In this document: piece after piece, positions 24,776 through 33,060 of the stretch
How the letters are laid out: each line of letters opens with the position of its first letter
How positions within the stretch are numbered: position 1 is the first letter of the stretch
Origin: JACOMS01 sp051252005
Lineage (GTDB): Bacteria > Pseudomonadota > Alphaproteobacteria > Caulobacterales > Maricaulaceae
Length of the DNA: 64,000 nucleotides
Reading direction: 5' to 3'
Assembly (NCBI GenBank): GCA_051252005.1
Contig: JBPOEZ010000004.1
Location: forward strand, 273,030-337,029
Position numbers and translations under genes: made by a program
The notes under the pieces: model-generated
Told to the model about the DNA's origin: nothing
The model's input: only the letters and a program-made list of their open reading frames with translations
Database searches by the model: none

Positions 24776-25741
24776 ATGGAAAATAAGGCACATTACGCAC
24801 TTATTGGAACCTTCGTGCTTTTGGCAACTTTGGCTGTTGTTGCGTTTATTGCGTGGAAGTCAAATTCGCAATGGGACCAACAATTTGACAATTACGAAGT
24901 TGTCTTTACTGGTCCTGTGAAGGGCCTGACGCGGGGCAGCGAAGTGCAATATAACGGGCTTCGAGTAGGTGAGGTCACGCGCCTAGCGTGGGATCGAGAT
25001 GATAGCAATACGATCATTGCCAATATTCAAGTCGTTGATAACACACCAGTTCACGTTGATAGCATGGCTCAACTTGAGCCGCAGGGGCTTACAGGGTTGA
25101 ACTACATTCAAATTACGTCCGGTGCGAGCGGTGAAATGTTTAGCGGGCGGGAACCTTATCAGCTTCAGGGCCGTATGAGCCAGTTAGATACGTTTCTAGA
25201 GGGGGGCGGTTCCGTCATCGAAGCCACGCAAAACGCGCTCGCCCGAGTGAGCGCCACGCTCAATGAAGACGGGATCAATGATTTCCATAAGATATTGCGT
25301 AATCTAAATGAAATCACGACTAAGATTAATAATGCGGACCTTGACGGCGAGACATTAAAGCGTGTGTTGCTATCCTTTGAGACGGCTGCGGCGGCTGTAA
25401 CGCAAGCTGCAGAGGCGACGGATCAAGCGGCGGTCTCATTTGATAATCTTGTGAAGGGGGATGTTACGCGTGTTCTCGCGCGGGCCGAATCGTCTTTGGA
25501 TAATGTTGATACAATGATGCTCGGTATCACTGAGTTTGCTGCGGGGGGAACCGCCTTAACGGCTGATGGCCGCGACGCGATTAACCGGTTGTCCAACTCC
25601 GGCCTAACAGACCTTGAAGAAACGGCGGATGGCATACGCCGCTTGATTAACTCTCTGAATGAGCTTGTAGAAAAACTCGATGAAAATCCGGCGGCTTTCC
25701 TTGCAGGTGAAGAACGAGAAACAATGGAGTTGCCGCAATGA
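24776..25741 (+). CDS. mlaD: MCE-domain phospholipid-binding protein MlaD
   Basis: Periplasmic substrate-binding component anchored by one N-terminal helix (HYALIGTFVLLATLAVVAFI). The MCE domain spans about residues 38-115, with FTGPVKGLTRGSEVQYNGLRVGEV and the LEPQGLTGLNYIQI end. The C-terminal half (about 140-320) is helical and repetitive in Asn/Ala/Asp, as in MCE proteins that form a ring or needle. 321 residues, longer than E. coli MlaD (about 180) and closer to the alphaproteobacterial form. The last bases overlap the lipoprotein gene. Confidence 0.92.
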   Translation: MENKAHYALIGTFVLLATLAVVAFIAWKSNSQWDQQFDNYEVVFTGPVKGLTRGSEVQYNGLRVGEVTRLAWDRDDSNTIIANIQVVDNTPVHVDSMAQLEPQGLTGLNYIQITSGASGEMFSGREPYQLQGRMSQLDTFLEGGGSVIEATQNALARVSATLNEDGINDFHKILRNLNEITTKINNADLDGETLKRVLLSFETAAAAVTQAAEATDQAAVSFDNLVKGDVTRVLARAESSLDNVDTMMLGITEFAAGGTALTADGRDAINRLSNSGLTDLEETADGIRRLINSLNELVEKLDENPAAFLAGEERETMELPQ

Positions 25742-26370
25742 AAACAAGCTTCTTGGAACGTACGAACAGTGTATCAGTGATGGCTGTAGCGGTATTGTTA
25801 GGCGGTTGCCTATCCTCCGTTCTACCAGATCCCGCGCCGGCTGATGTCATCTACAGATTTAAAAATCCTGGCGATACTGTTGCGGCGAATGTGGATGCTA
25901 TTGTGTTGCGTGTGGATAGGCCTACGGCTCCGGCAGCGCTTATGGGGCATAATGTTGTCGTGTCGCCTGACGGACAGCGGCTCGCGACAGCTGGGAAAGC
26001 TCGCTGGGCTGAACCTGTGCCGTCTCTAATTCAAAATAGTGTTTTTGATATTTTCAGTATGCGTCCCGACATTGTTGGGGTTCTTCCAACATCAGGTGCG
26101 CGGACATCGCACCGTATCCATTTGACGGTTCGAAATTTTGAAGCGCAGTTTGATAGAGGGCCAGAAAGTGCTCCGCTAGCTGTTGTAAAATATTCTGCGA
26201 CAGTTTCTGATGCAAGCACACGTAACCTGGTCGGAACCTATGAGGTTCGCAAAGCCGTTAGAGCAGACGCCGCAAGTGTATCGGGGATTGTGTTCGCTCA
26301 GGATGAAGCTAATCGCGAGGCGATCAACGAAATCGCAGATTGGGCTGCAAAACTACTAGGTGAAAATTAG
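25738..26370 (+). CDS. ABC-type transport auxiliary lipoprotein (PqiC/LptE-like)
   Basis: Outer-membrane-facing lipoprotein that accompanies MCE systems. The lipobox is in LLGGC near residue 24. The domain resembles the ABC_trans_aux (DUF330/PqiC) family: short beta-strands with AAALMGHNVVV-like and ARWAEPVPSLIQNSV motifs, the latter being the family hallmark. 210 residues. Starts within the mlaD stop (ATGA overlap), so it is the fourth gene of the Mla operon and probably the partner that links MlaD to the outer membrane. Confidence 0.83.
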   Translation: MKTSFLERTNSVSVMAVAVLLGGCLSSVLPDPAPADVIYRFKNPGDTVAANVDAIVLRVDRPTAPAALMGHNVVVSPDGQRLATAGKARWAEPVPSLIQNSVFDIFSMRPDIVGVLPTSGARTSHRIHLTVRNFEAQFDRGPESAPLAVVKYSATVSDASTRNLVGTYEVRKAVRADAASVSGIVFAQDEANREAINEIADWAAKLLGEN

Positions 26371-26376
26371 GGTGGC

Positions 26377-27303
26377 TTATTTATCCTGTAAATCCGGCCA
26401 TCCTGATTGTGTTAGGATAAGCGTGGCCGTGTCTGGCGCATCGACATAAGTTGACTTTACGAGCGCAATATCATCCTTAGCGGCTTCAGTTTGGCCTAAA
26501 ACGCGGCGCGCGTTCAGAAGTTTTACCCACCCATCGGGGTCATCAGGGGTATTACGTAATTTAGCGGCCAGCCCTGAGACCATATTTTCGATCATCGCAG
26601 CCCGGTCCTCGGGTGTCATAGCCGCCGCGGCCTCGATGTCACCTGCGGAAGGGCCACGTCTTTCGGCGCTTGAGTTTGGTGCAGCTTGTGGGTTTTTCGC
26701 AAAGCCCTTTGCATACTCTAATTCTTCCGCCACGTTAGGGTCGTTACCCGTTAAGGCCAAAACTTTTTCATAGGCCTTAAAGGCTTCGGCGTAATTTCCA
26801 ATATTCATCAAAGTCCGCGCATAAAGCATCCAGCCTTTAGCATCATTTTTCTGCGTGGTATCAAGTTTCGACTTTAATAACGTCAAAAGCTCGGCAAGTG
26901 ATTCGGTGTCAGCAGGCATTTCTGAGGCTTGCTGAGTAGGAGGTGCCATATATTCAAGCGCATCAGATGTGGTCAAATCCGGTGAGCCCAGTAAAGCGTA
27001 GAGACCTATGGCCCCAAAAATAAAAAATGCGAACAATGAATTTGTTATGAGCAAAGCAGGGGCTGAGGTTTCGCTATCGCGCTGCTTTGTTAAGGCGAGT
27101 AATTGCCGTTGTAAGTCCAGTTTTCGGGCTTCTAATTCGGGGTCGGGGGTTTTCGCAACCTCTGCCTCTAAGCGCGTGATTTCAGTTTTATAGGCAGATA
27201 TTTCTACTTGGCTGTTAAGGGAGGGGTTGGGTTTTTTGATCAGCGGCACAACCAAAAACATCAAGACGCCCCATGCAATAATACCTAATATCAACCATGC
27301 CAT
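26377..27303 (-). CDS. c-type cytochrome biogenesis protein CcmI-like
   Basis: CcmI (CycH) holds apocytochrome c for heme attachment. N-terminal helix (MAWLILGIIAWGVLMFLVVP), a cytoplasmic coiled-coil-like stretch of about residues 30-75 rich in Glu/Leu/Lys, a second helix (LLITNSLFAFFIFGAIGLYALLG), the GSPDLTT motif that typically follows it, and two TPR-like units in the periplasmic part (GWMLYARTLMNIGNYAEAFKAYEKV and GWVKLLNARRVLG). 308 residues. No other ccm gene is in this window, so it is an orphan here. Confidence 0.8.
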   Translation of the reverse strand: MAWLILGIIAWGVLMFLVVPLIKKPNPSLNSQVEISAYKTEITRLEAEVAKTPDPELEARKLDLQRQLLALTKQRDSETSAPALLITNSLFAFFIFGAIGLYALLGSPDLTTSDALEYMAPPTQQASEMPADTESLAELLTLLKSKLDTTQKNDAKGWMLYARTLMNIGNYAEAFKAYEKVLALTGNDPNVAEELEYAKGFAKNPQAAPNSSAERRGPSAGDIEAAAAMTPEDRAAMIENMVSGLAAKLRNTPDDPDGWVKLLNARRVLGQTEAAKDDIALVKSTYVDAPDTATLILTQSGWPDLQDK

Positions 27304-27377
27304 ATGATTGGCCTCTCAATAGTGTAACTTTTTCGCCTCTGATTGGCAGAGAATGCAAAAACAAACAAGCACGCCCG

Positions 27378-27439
27378 TTGCATATATTGGAAAGCGCCTT
27401 ATATAGGCGCTCATAATCAAAATACTGCCAATGTTGGCA
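27378..27439 (+). promoter_or_regulatory. Promoter and two palindromes upstream of yajC
   Basis: TTGCAT (27378-27383) with a 16-base spacer precedes TATATA (27400-27405), a plausible sigma-70 promoter. The -10 region lies in a perfect inverted repeat AGCGCCT-TATAT-AGGCGCT (27393-27411). A second inverted repeat TGCCAA-TG-TTGGCA (27426-27439) sits in the leader about 20 bases before the yajC start. The first could be an operator, the second a small hairpin in the mRNA. Confidence 0.45.
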
Positions 27440-27458
27440 ATTCTTTACGCGGGGATAT

Positions 27459-27800
27459 ATGTTCAATCTCATAATGCAAACAGCCACTCCAGGCGCCGGC
27501 GGCGCGGCTATGGGCCAGATAGCGATGCTTGGCCTTATTGGTGTCATTTTTTACTTCCTGCTTATTCGTCCGCAAAACCAGCGCATGAAGAAACATAAAC
27601 AGATGCTTACTGAAATTCAGCGCGGCGATGAAATCGTGACCAATGGTGGATTAGTCGGTAAAGTGACCAAGGTGACGGACGATCGTCTCATTGTTGATCT
27701 CGGCGAAGGGCACAAGGTTAAAGTCGTGCGAACAATGGTTGCCGATGTTTTAAATCGTACCGAACCGGCCAATGACCGGCCTGCTAAAGATAAAAAGTAG
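27459..27800 (+). CDS. yajC: Sec translocon accessory protein YajC
   Basis: Small single-helix membrane protein that associates with SecDF and YidC. The helix (GQIAMLGLIGVIFYFLLIRPQNQRMKKH) with the RPQ motif is diagnostic, followed by the cytoplasmic domain with GDEIVTNGGLVGKVTKV. 113 residues, normal. First gene of yajC-secD-secF; the spacing to secD is 31 bases. Confidence 0.95.
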   Translation: MFNLIMQTATPGAGGAAMGQIAMLGLIGVIFYFLLIRPQNQRMKKHKQMLTEIQRGDEIVTNGGLVGKVTKVTDDRLIVDLGEGHKVKVVRTMVADVLNRTEPANDRPAKDKK

Positions 27801-27831
27801 TTTTTAAACTCACGCCTCAATAGGATCAGTC

Positions 27832-29445
27832 ATGCTTTATTTCTCTAAATGGAAAACGCTGATGATTATTGGCGCGATTCTATTGGGTTTCGTGTTCGCA
27901 CTTCCAAATGCGCTTCCAACGGACACTCGGGAAAACCTTCCACAGGCGTTTCAACGTACTCTCAATCTCGGCCTAGACCTTCAAGGCGGTGCGCATATGC
28001 TTCTGGGCGTCGAGATGTCCAGTGTCATGGAAGGTGAACTTGAGAATCAGCGCGGCGGAGTATTAGCAGCTTTAAAAGACGCGGGCCGGATACGCACAGA
28101 ATATGTCAGGGCAGAAAAGGATGCAGTCGTCGGGCGTTTTCGTAATGTTGATGATGTCGAAGCCGGTATGACAGCGATCCGTAAACTCATTCTTCCTATT
28201 GACCCTGCGAGTTTAAGCACAGCAAAAACGATTAAAGTCGAAGAAGAAGGTGATCGCGGATTTCGTGTAACGATTACTGAGGACTATATTGAATCCATAA
28301 AAAACCGAACGATTGCACAGTCTATCGAAGTTCTCAGAAAGCGGATTGACCCGACGGGGACGACGGAAATGACTCTTGCGAAAGAGGGGAGCGATAGAAT
28401 TTTATTGCAAATTCCCGGCGCAAAAGATGTTGGTGACATTAAAGACCGAATTAACAAAACGGCGAACCTAGGCTTCCATATGGTGGATGCGAGTTCGTTT
28501 TCTGATGCCGCGATGCAAACGGCGGCAACATCTGGCCGAACAAAGCCAGGGACCGTTTACTACCCACAAGAGAGCGGCGGCGGCCTTATTGTCCAAAAGA
28601 ACACTAAAATTACAGGTGGATGTCTTAAATCCTCTAGTGAGGGTTTGCACCCTGAGGGCGGTTATCCAATCGTCAATTTCACATTTAACATTCGGTGCGC
28701 TCAGCTCTTTGGGAAGCTAACGTCAGAAAATATCGGTCAACGCTTTGCTGTTGTTCTCGATAAAGAAATTATTACAGCTCCTCGCATCAACGGCGCTATC
28801 ACTGGCGGATCTGGCTTCATCGAAGGTAGCTTCACGAATGAAAGCGCGCGGGAATTGTCGTTGCTGCTAAACGCCGGCGCTCTACCCGCTAAGCTCGTGA
28901 TTGTCGAAGAAAGAACAGTTGGTGCGGAGCTCGGTAAAGATGCCATTGATGCCGGTAAGGCGGCGTCTATCATCGGCCTCCTCGGCGTGGCTGTCTTTAT
29001 GTGGCTGTCTTACGGTCTGCGGTTCGGATCTATTGCCAACACGGCGTTGTTCATCAACATTGTTTTAATTGCTGGTGCGCTCTCTCTATTAGGAGCGACG
29101 CTTACGTTACCTGGGATTGCTGGTATTATCTTGACGATAGGTATGGCTGTTGACGCGAACGTGTTGATTTTCGAGCGCATACGGGAAGAAACCTATCTTG
29201 GCAGACCGCCGGTCAATGCAATCGAAACTGGCTATCGCCGCTCATTAGCGCCGATCTTGGATGCCAACATCACGACGTTGATTGCGGCGATCACGCTTTA
29301 CTTTGTAGGGTCCGGTCCGATCCGAGGGTTTGCGGTGACGCTCGCAATCGGGATCATCATGTCCGTCTTTACGGCGGTTATTGTTGCTCGTTTAATCACA
29401 GCCACATGGCTTCGCGGTACGCGGCCTAAGACCTTACCGATTTAG
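27832..29445 (+). CDS. secD: Protein translocase subunit SecD
   Basis: Uses proton flow to pull exported proteins through SecYEG. First helix at residues 6-25, the periplasmic P1 domain starting with GLDLQGGAHMLLGV, and the C-terminal six-helix RND domain with GMAVDANVLIFERIREE, the conserved helix-4 motif that holds the proton-carrying Asp. 537 residues, within the usual alphaproteobacterial range and shorter than E. coli SecD (615). Followed after 15 bases by secF. Confidence 0.96.
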   Translation: MLYFSKWKTLMIIGAILLGFVFALPNALPTDTRENLPQAFQRTLNLGLDLQGGAHMLLGVEMSSVMEGELENQRGGVLAALKDAGRIRTEYVRAEKDAVVGRFRNVDDVEAGMTAIRKLILPIDPASLSTAKTIKVEEEGDRGFRVTITEDYIESIKNRTIAQSIEVLRKRIDPTGTTEMTLAKEGSDRILLQIPGAKDVGDIKDRINKTANLGFHMVDASSFSDAAMQTAATSGRTKPGTVYYPQESGGGLIVQKNTKITGGCLKSSSEGLHPEGGYPIVNFTFNIRCAQLFGKLTSENIGQRFAVVLDKEIITAPRINGAITGGSGFIEGSFTNESARELSLLLNAGALPAKLVIVEERTVGAELGKDAIDAGKAASIIGLLGVAVFMWLSYGLRFGSIANTALFINIVLIAGALSLLGATLTLPGIAGIILTIGMAVDANVLIFERIREETYLGRPPVNAIETGYRRSLAPILDANITTLIAAITLYFVGSGPIRGFAVTLAIGIIMSVFTAVIVARLITATWLRGTRPKTLPI

Positions 29446-29460
29446 GAAAGAGATAAAGTC

Positions 29461-30729
29461 ATGCGCGATATTTCACTGGTTAAATTTCTGCCAACAGAGC
29501 CTAAGATTCCCTTTATATCATTGAGGTTGGTCACCACGATTGCTTCGTGTGTAGCTATCATAGCCTCGATTTTTTTGTTTTCGACTAAGGGACTGAATTA
29601 CGGAATTGATTTTACGGGCGGTACGGTTCTGGAAATTGATACAGGTTCCGATCCATCTCTCGATGCGATCCGGCCGCGTGTTGCTGCGCTAGGGCTAGGG
29701 GCTCCAAACTTGCAAACGATTGATCCGCCAAAGGGCGGAACAGATACGCATAAATATGTACGGGTGACAATTCCGTTGCAGCTAGAAGAAGCGGCGCTTG
29801 AACATAAGCTTGAAGTAGATGTTATCGAAGCTACAGCCAAATCAGAAGGTGAGAACTTTACGATTTTGGACAAACGAACCAATGATGAAGGCACTGTGAG
29901 TTTTGACGTCGCCGTAGGAGACGACCGAATTTTATCAAATATTCGCGACTTTGAAGAGGGTAAACCTTGGGACAAGACCATTGACTTTGAGTCAGGCTTG
30001 CGGGGAATTGGGCTCGACAACATTATCATCACAGCAGCGCGCACAGATCCGTCTGCCTATACAATTACTGTCCCCGTGAAGACTGAAGGCAGCGCTAACG
30101 TTCAGCAGCTTGCATTGGGCCTAACGAAGGTCACACTTGGCGACGAAGTCGGAAAAATAGAAGTCCGAAGCCAAGGTGTTGTCGGTTCTAAGGTTTCAGG
30201 TGAATTGCGCCAAAAAGGTATAATGGCGATTGTCTTCGCGCTCGGTATGGTGCTTCTCTACATTTGGTTCCGTTTCGAGTGGCAGTTTGCGGCAGGCGCG
30301 GTTCTCGCACTCTTCCACGATGTCATCTTAACTATTGGCATGTTCTCCCTCACGCAGCTTGAGTTTAACCTCTCCATTATTGCGGCTATCCTGACCATTG
30401 TTGGGTACTCCCTCAACGATACGGTGATCGTCTATGACCGCATTCGAGAAAACTTGCGTAAATACAAGAAGAAGGCATTACCGGAACTTTTAAACCTGTC
30501 GATTAATGACACACTATCCCGGACAATTTTAACGTCGTTGACGACCTTGCTGGCTCTTACTGCGCTTTATGTTCTTGGCGGTCCAGGTTTGAATGGCTTT
30601 GCCTTTGCCATGATCTGGGGCGTGTTTGTCGGGACTTACTCATCCATCTTTGTTGCGTCTCCGCTTCTCTTGTTGCTTAAGCTAAAACGCGGTGGCAACA
30701 TGGAAACGGCAGGAAAAAAAGAGGGCTAG
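29461..30729 (+). CDS. secF: Protein translocase subunit SecF
   Basis: Partner of SecD. Landmarks are the N-terminal helix followed by GLNYGIDFTGGTVLEI, FRFEWQFAAGAVLALFHDVI and GYSLNDTVIVYDRIRENLRK. At 422 residues it is about 100 longer than E. coli SecF; the extra lies in the periplasmic region (about residues 95-190), where SecF is usually short. Ends eight bases before the convergent HMG-CoA reductase gene. In many alphaproteobacteria a Mth938-like gene would follow; here it is absent. Confidence 0.95.
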   Translation: MRDISLVKFLPTEPKIPFISLRLVTTIASCVAIIASIFLFSTKGLNYGIDFTGGTVLEIDTGSDPSLDAIRPRVAALGLGAPNLQTIDPPKGGTDTHKYVRVTIPLQLEEAALEHKLEVDVIEATAKSEGENFTILDKRTNDEGTVSFDVAVGDDRILSNIRDFEEGKPWDKTIDFESGLRGIGLDNIIITAARTDPSAYTITVPVKTEGSANVQQLALGLTKVTLGDEVGKIEVRSQGVVGSKVSGELRQKGIMAIVFALGMVLLYIWFRFEWQFAAGAVLALFHDVILTIGMFSLTQLEFNLSIIAAILTIVGYSLNDTVIVYDRIRENLRKYKKKALPELLNLSINDTLSRTILTSLTTLLALTALYVLGGPGLNGFAFAMIWGVFVGTYSSIFVASPLLLLLKLKRGGNMETAGKKEG

Positions 30730-30737
30730 AACTGAGA

Positions 30738-31925
30738 TTAGGGTCGGTTACGGCCATGCTTATCATGGCTTTCAACCCACTCATTGGCGATCACGGCTGA
30801 GGCGAGAGAAATTTCGCCCGCCAGCACGGTTCCTGCAATTATCTCTATCAGTTTTTCAACCTTACCGCTGCCGTAACAGCCCATCATTTCAAGACATTCG
30901 CGCTGTGTCGCGAGGCCTGTCCCGCCTCCGTAAGTGGCACAGATAAGCGAGGGCAGGGTGAGCGACCAATAGAGGTCATCATTTTCGCGTAGCTCCACAT
31001 AGGTTAGTCCCGCTTGGCTTTCGGCTACATTGGCTTCGTCTTGCCCCGTCGCAATAAAGACCGAGGCGATACCGTTGGCTGTGTGAACGCCGTTATTGGA
31101 GGTTCCGGCGAGCATGCCGCCTAACATCGAGACTTGCCGCGCGCGGTACATATCGCGTGTATCCGCTCGTGTCATTTGAAGCATCAAGTCGCGCGGAAGA
31201 ACAGCCTCGACCACAACCCGCGCTCCGCGAGAATTTAGCGTATTGATATGCGAATGTTTTTTATCCGTGTCGATAGCGCCGGAGAGCGTGTAACTGATAT
31301 GGCCAAGATCCGCAGGCTTGTTCGCCATAATCCAGCTGCAGGCCGCAAGGGAGGCTTTTCCGCACATATTCTGTCCCGCCGCGTCGCCAGTCGTAAAGCT
31401 GAAACGCGTAAACCACATACGGGAAACGCCGTATTCTTCGATATGGCTGAGTTTTCCTACCAAGGTCGTGCTTTCTGCTGCGGCTTTGATTTCAGTAAAA
31501 TGCGCGCGCATCCACTTGCCAAGCCCGCGGGCCTTGCGGGCGTCTTCGCAATGAAAAACAGGTGCGCGCTGCATGTAACGTTCGATAATCGTCGTCTTTA
31601 CTCCGCCAATCGCCGATAGGATACGCATGCCGCGTGAATAGCTCGCAACCAAGGTGCCTTCTGTCGTGGCCATAGGCACGTAGAAATCGCCTTGCGCATG
31701 CTCCCCGTTGACACGCAAAGGCCCAGCAAGACCGAGCGGCATTTGGGCCGCGCCTATTGGGTTCTCAACATTTCCAGGCAATGTAGATGGATCAATAGAC
31801 ATATGCGCGATGTGAGGAATGGCTGTGCCCGTTTCGCGCTCGATGAAGGCTTGCCGCTCTTTGATGATTTCAGGCTGGAAATTATTGCCCGATACGCGAG
31901 GAATGGACTTTGCTTTGTCGATCAT
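30738..31925 (-). CDS. Hydroxymethylglutaryl-CoA reductase, class I type
   Basis: Makes mevalonate from HMG-CoA, the committed step of the mevalonate route to isoprenoids. Start ATG 31925 with GGAG seven bases upstream. The class I pattern is clear: ENPIGAAQMPLGLAGPL (54 on), TTEGTLVASYSRG with Glu89, DAAGQNM (181-187), TDKKHSHIN with Lys222, GQDEANV with Asp296, and SHDKHGRN with His387. The Glu-Lys-Asp-His catalytic set is therefore complete. 395 residues, a catalytic domain only, without membrane anchor. Minus strand, flanked by secF and the NiSOD genes, 51 bases downstream of the protease gene. Signs of transfer: unusual family for this group. Confidence 0.93.
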   Translation of the reverse strand: MIDKAKSIPRVSGNNFQPEIIKERQAFIERETGTAIPHIAHMSIDPSTLPGNVENPIGAAQMPLGLAGPLRVNGEHAQGDFYVPMATTEGTLVASYSRGMRILSAIGGVKTTIIERYMQRAPVFHCEDARKARGLGKWMRAHFTEIKAAAESTTLVGKLSHIEEYGVSRMWFTRFSFTTGDAAGQNMCGKASLAACSWIMANKPADLGHISYTLSGAIDTDKKHSHINTLNSRGARVVVEAVLPRDLMLQMTRADTRDMYRARQVSMLGGMLAGTSNNGVHTANGIASVFIATGQDEANVAESQAGLTYVELRENDDLYWSLTLPSLICATYGGGTGLATQRECLEMMGCYGSGKVEKLIEIIAGTVLAGEISLASAVIANEWVESHDKHGRNRP

Positions 31926-31976
31926 ATGAGGCTCCGTTTTCGTTACCCTAAGGAACGAAAGAGCACGCAGAAAGAC

Positions 31977-32267
31977 TTAAAGGCGTTTAATGCCAGATTT
32001 TGTTATGGCGAATCGCGCGCGTCCTAGGACGCGCGAGGTCGCTACAGGGGCAATAATAGAGGAGGGCGTTGACGCTGCGTTGTCTCCGCTCATTATGAGT
32101 CGCTCATTTTCGACTCGGTCGAGGCGTTTTATGATGCGGCCGAAGTCGCTATGGTCGATCACATAAATAAAGCCCGGCCGAAACGACCGAGCTTTGATCA
32201 TAATAACATAGTCGCCGTCCATAAGGGCCGGAGCCATAGAGTGGCCGGTGACTTTGATAAGCTTCAT
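31977..32267 (-). CDS. sodX: S24/S26-type peptidase, probable NiSOD-maturation protease SodX
   Basis: 96-residue serine protease of the LexA/signal-peptidase clan with Ser10 in GHSMAP and Lys47 in RIIKRLD, the Ser-Lys dyad at the expected spacing. The DGDYVIMIKA and SGDNA segments are typical of this fold. Immediately follows sodN (stop and start abut as TAAATG), which is the classic sodN-sodX order. It most likely removes the N-terminal extension of pro-NiSOD to expose the His that binds nickel. No DNA-binding or membrane part is attached. Confidence 0.88.
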   Translation of the reverse strand: MKLIKVTGHSMAPALMDGDYVIMIKARSFRPGFIYVIDHSDFGRIIKRLDRVENERLIMSGDNAASTPSSIIAPVATSRVLGRARFAITKSGIKRL

Positions 32268-32756
32268 TTAGAGGTCAGGATAAACCACTTCAAGCGCCGG
32301 CGCATATGGCGCTGTGACCCGCTTAGACTTCACGCCTTTCATGTCCCAGAACATTTCAGCAAACTGGTTGCAAAGTTCAACAAGGGCTTCGCCGTCTTCA
32401 CGGTGCAGGTCTTGCTTACAGGCAGACGCCTTCATCATGATTTTGTGCGAAAGGTCATGTGCGTTCGGATATTTTTCGAATTTATCGCCTTTGATGAAAT
32501 CGCCCCAGATGATACGAATTTCGGCTTTCACTTTTTCGGCTTGTTTCTCTTTTTCTGCTGTATTGCGCGCGACTTGCATCGCCGTATGTACGGTCATCTC
32601 TTTGTCTTTAAGACCAATGAGGATGTCCATTTGGCGAACAGTTGAGAGCGCGTGATATAGCGCAGGTTGTGGATCATAGATGCCGCAAGGAATGTCGCAA
32701 TGCGCAGAAGCTGTGTCGAGTTTACTATCAAATTTTGAGATTATATCGTGTAACAT
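32268..32756 (-). CDS. sodN: Nickel superoxide dismutase
   Basis: Dismutates superoxide with a nickel centre. The N-terminal nickel hook is present as HCDIPCGIYDP, starting at His19 after an 18-residue propeptide (MLHDIISKFDSKLDTASA). After cleavage this becomes His1, Cys2, Cys6, the known ligands. A four-helix-bundle sequence follows. AAGGAG lies six bases before ATG 32756. 162 residues, the usual length. Cytoplasmic by lack of a signal peptide. Transcribed with the downstream protease gene and, upstream, a small membrane protein gene. Confidence 0.95.
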   Translation of the reverse strand: MLHDIISKFDSKLDTASAHCDIPCGIYDPQPALYHALSTVRQMDILIGLKDKEMTVHTAMQVARNTAEKEKQAEKVKAEIRIIWGDFIKGDKFEKYPNAHDLSHKIMMKASACKQDLHREDGEALVELCNQFAEMFWDMKGVKSKRVTAPYAPALEVVYPDL

Positions 32757-32766
32757 ATGGGTCTCC

Positions 32767-32976
32767 TTACGCGCGGTTTTTGCGAACTAAATGGACGATG
32801 AGTGCAGAAGCCACCAAGCCGCCTAGGACTGAGAACAATGCGTGCGGCGGGCTAGACAGCCAATGAATGATACGGGTTAGAGTGTCTGCCTGATGCGCTC
32901 CAGTATGAGCCTGCGCTGGCATAGCAAGGGCGAGTGACACAGCGGCCCCTGCGGTGAGTTTGGCAAGATTTGTCAT
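32767..32976 (-). CDS. Small His-containing membrane protein upstream of sodN
   Basis: 69 residues. Start ATG 32976 with GAGGA five bases upstream; a much longer upstream reading is rejected. A signal-peptide-like N-terminus (AAVSLALAMPAQA) is followed by a mature segment beginning HTGAH, then HW and PPHAL, a C-terminal membrane helix (ALFSVLGGLVASALIVHLV) and a basic tail. His at 24, 28, 38, 45 and 62 could bind metal. No family recognised. First gene of the trio with sodN and sodX, ten bases before sodN, so a role in nickel supply is a reasonable guess but only that. Confidence 0.72.
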   Translation of the reverse strand: MTNLAKLTAGAAVSLALAMPAQAHTGAHQADTLTRIIHWLSSPPHALFSVLGGLVASALIVHLVRKNRA

Positions 32977-33060
32977 ATTTTCCTCTTTCGGTGGTGAATT
33001 TCTTATAGGGGTTAAGCTTAAGCAGATTGCGTTTTTCCTGCAAGGCAGTAACAGACAATC

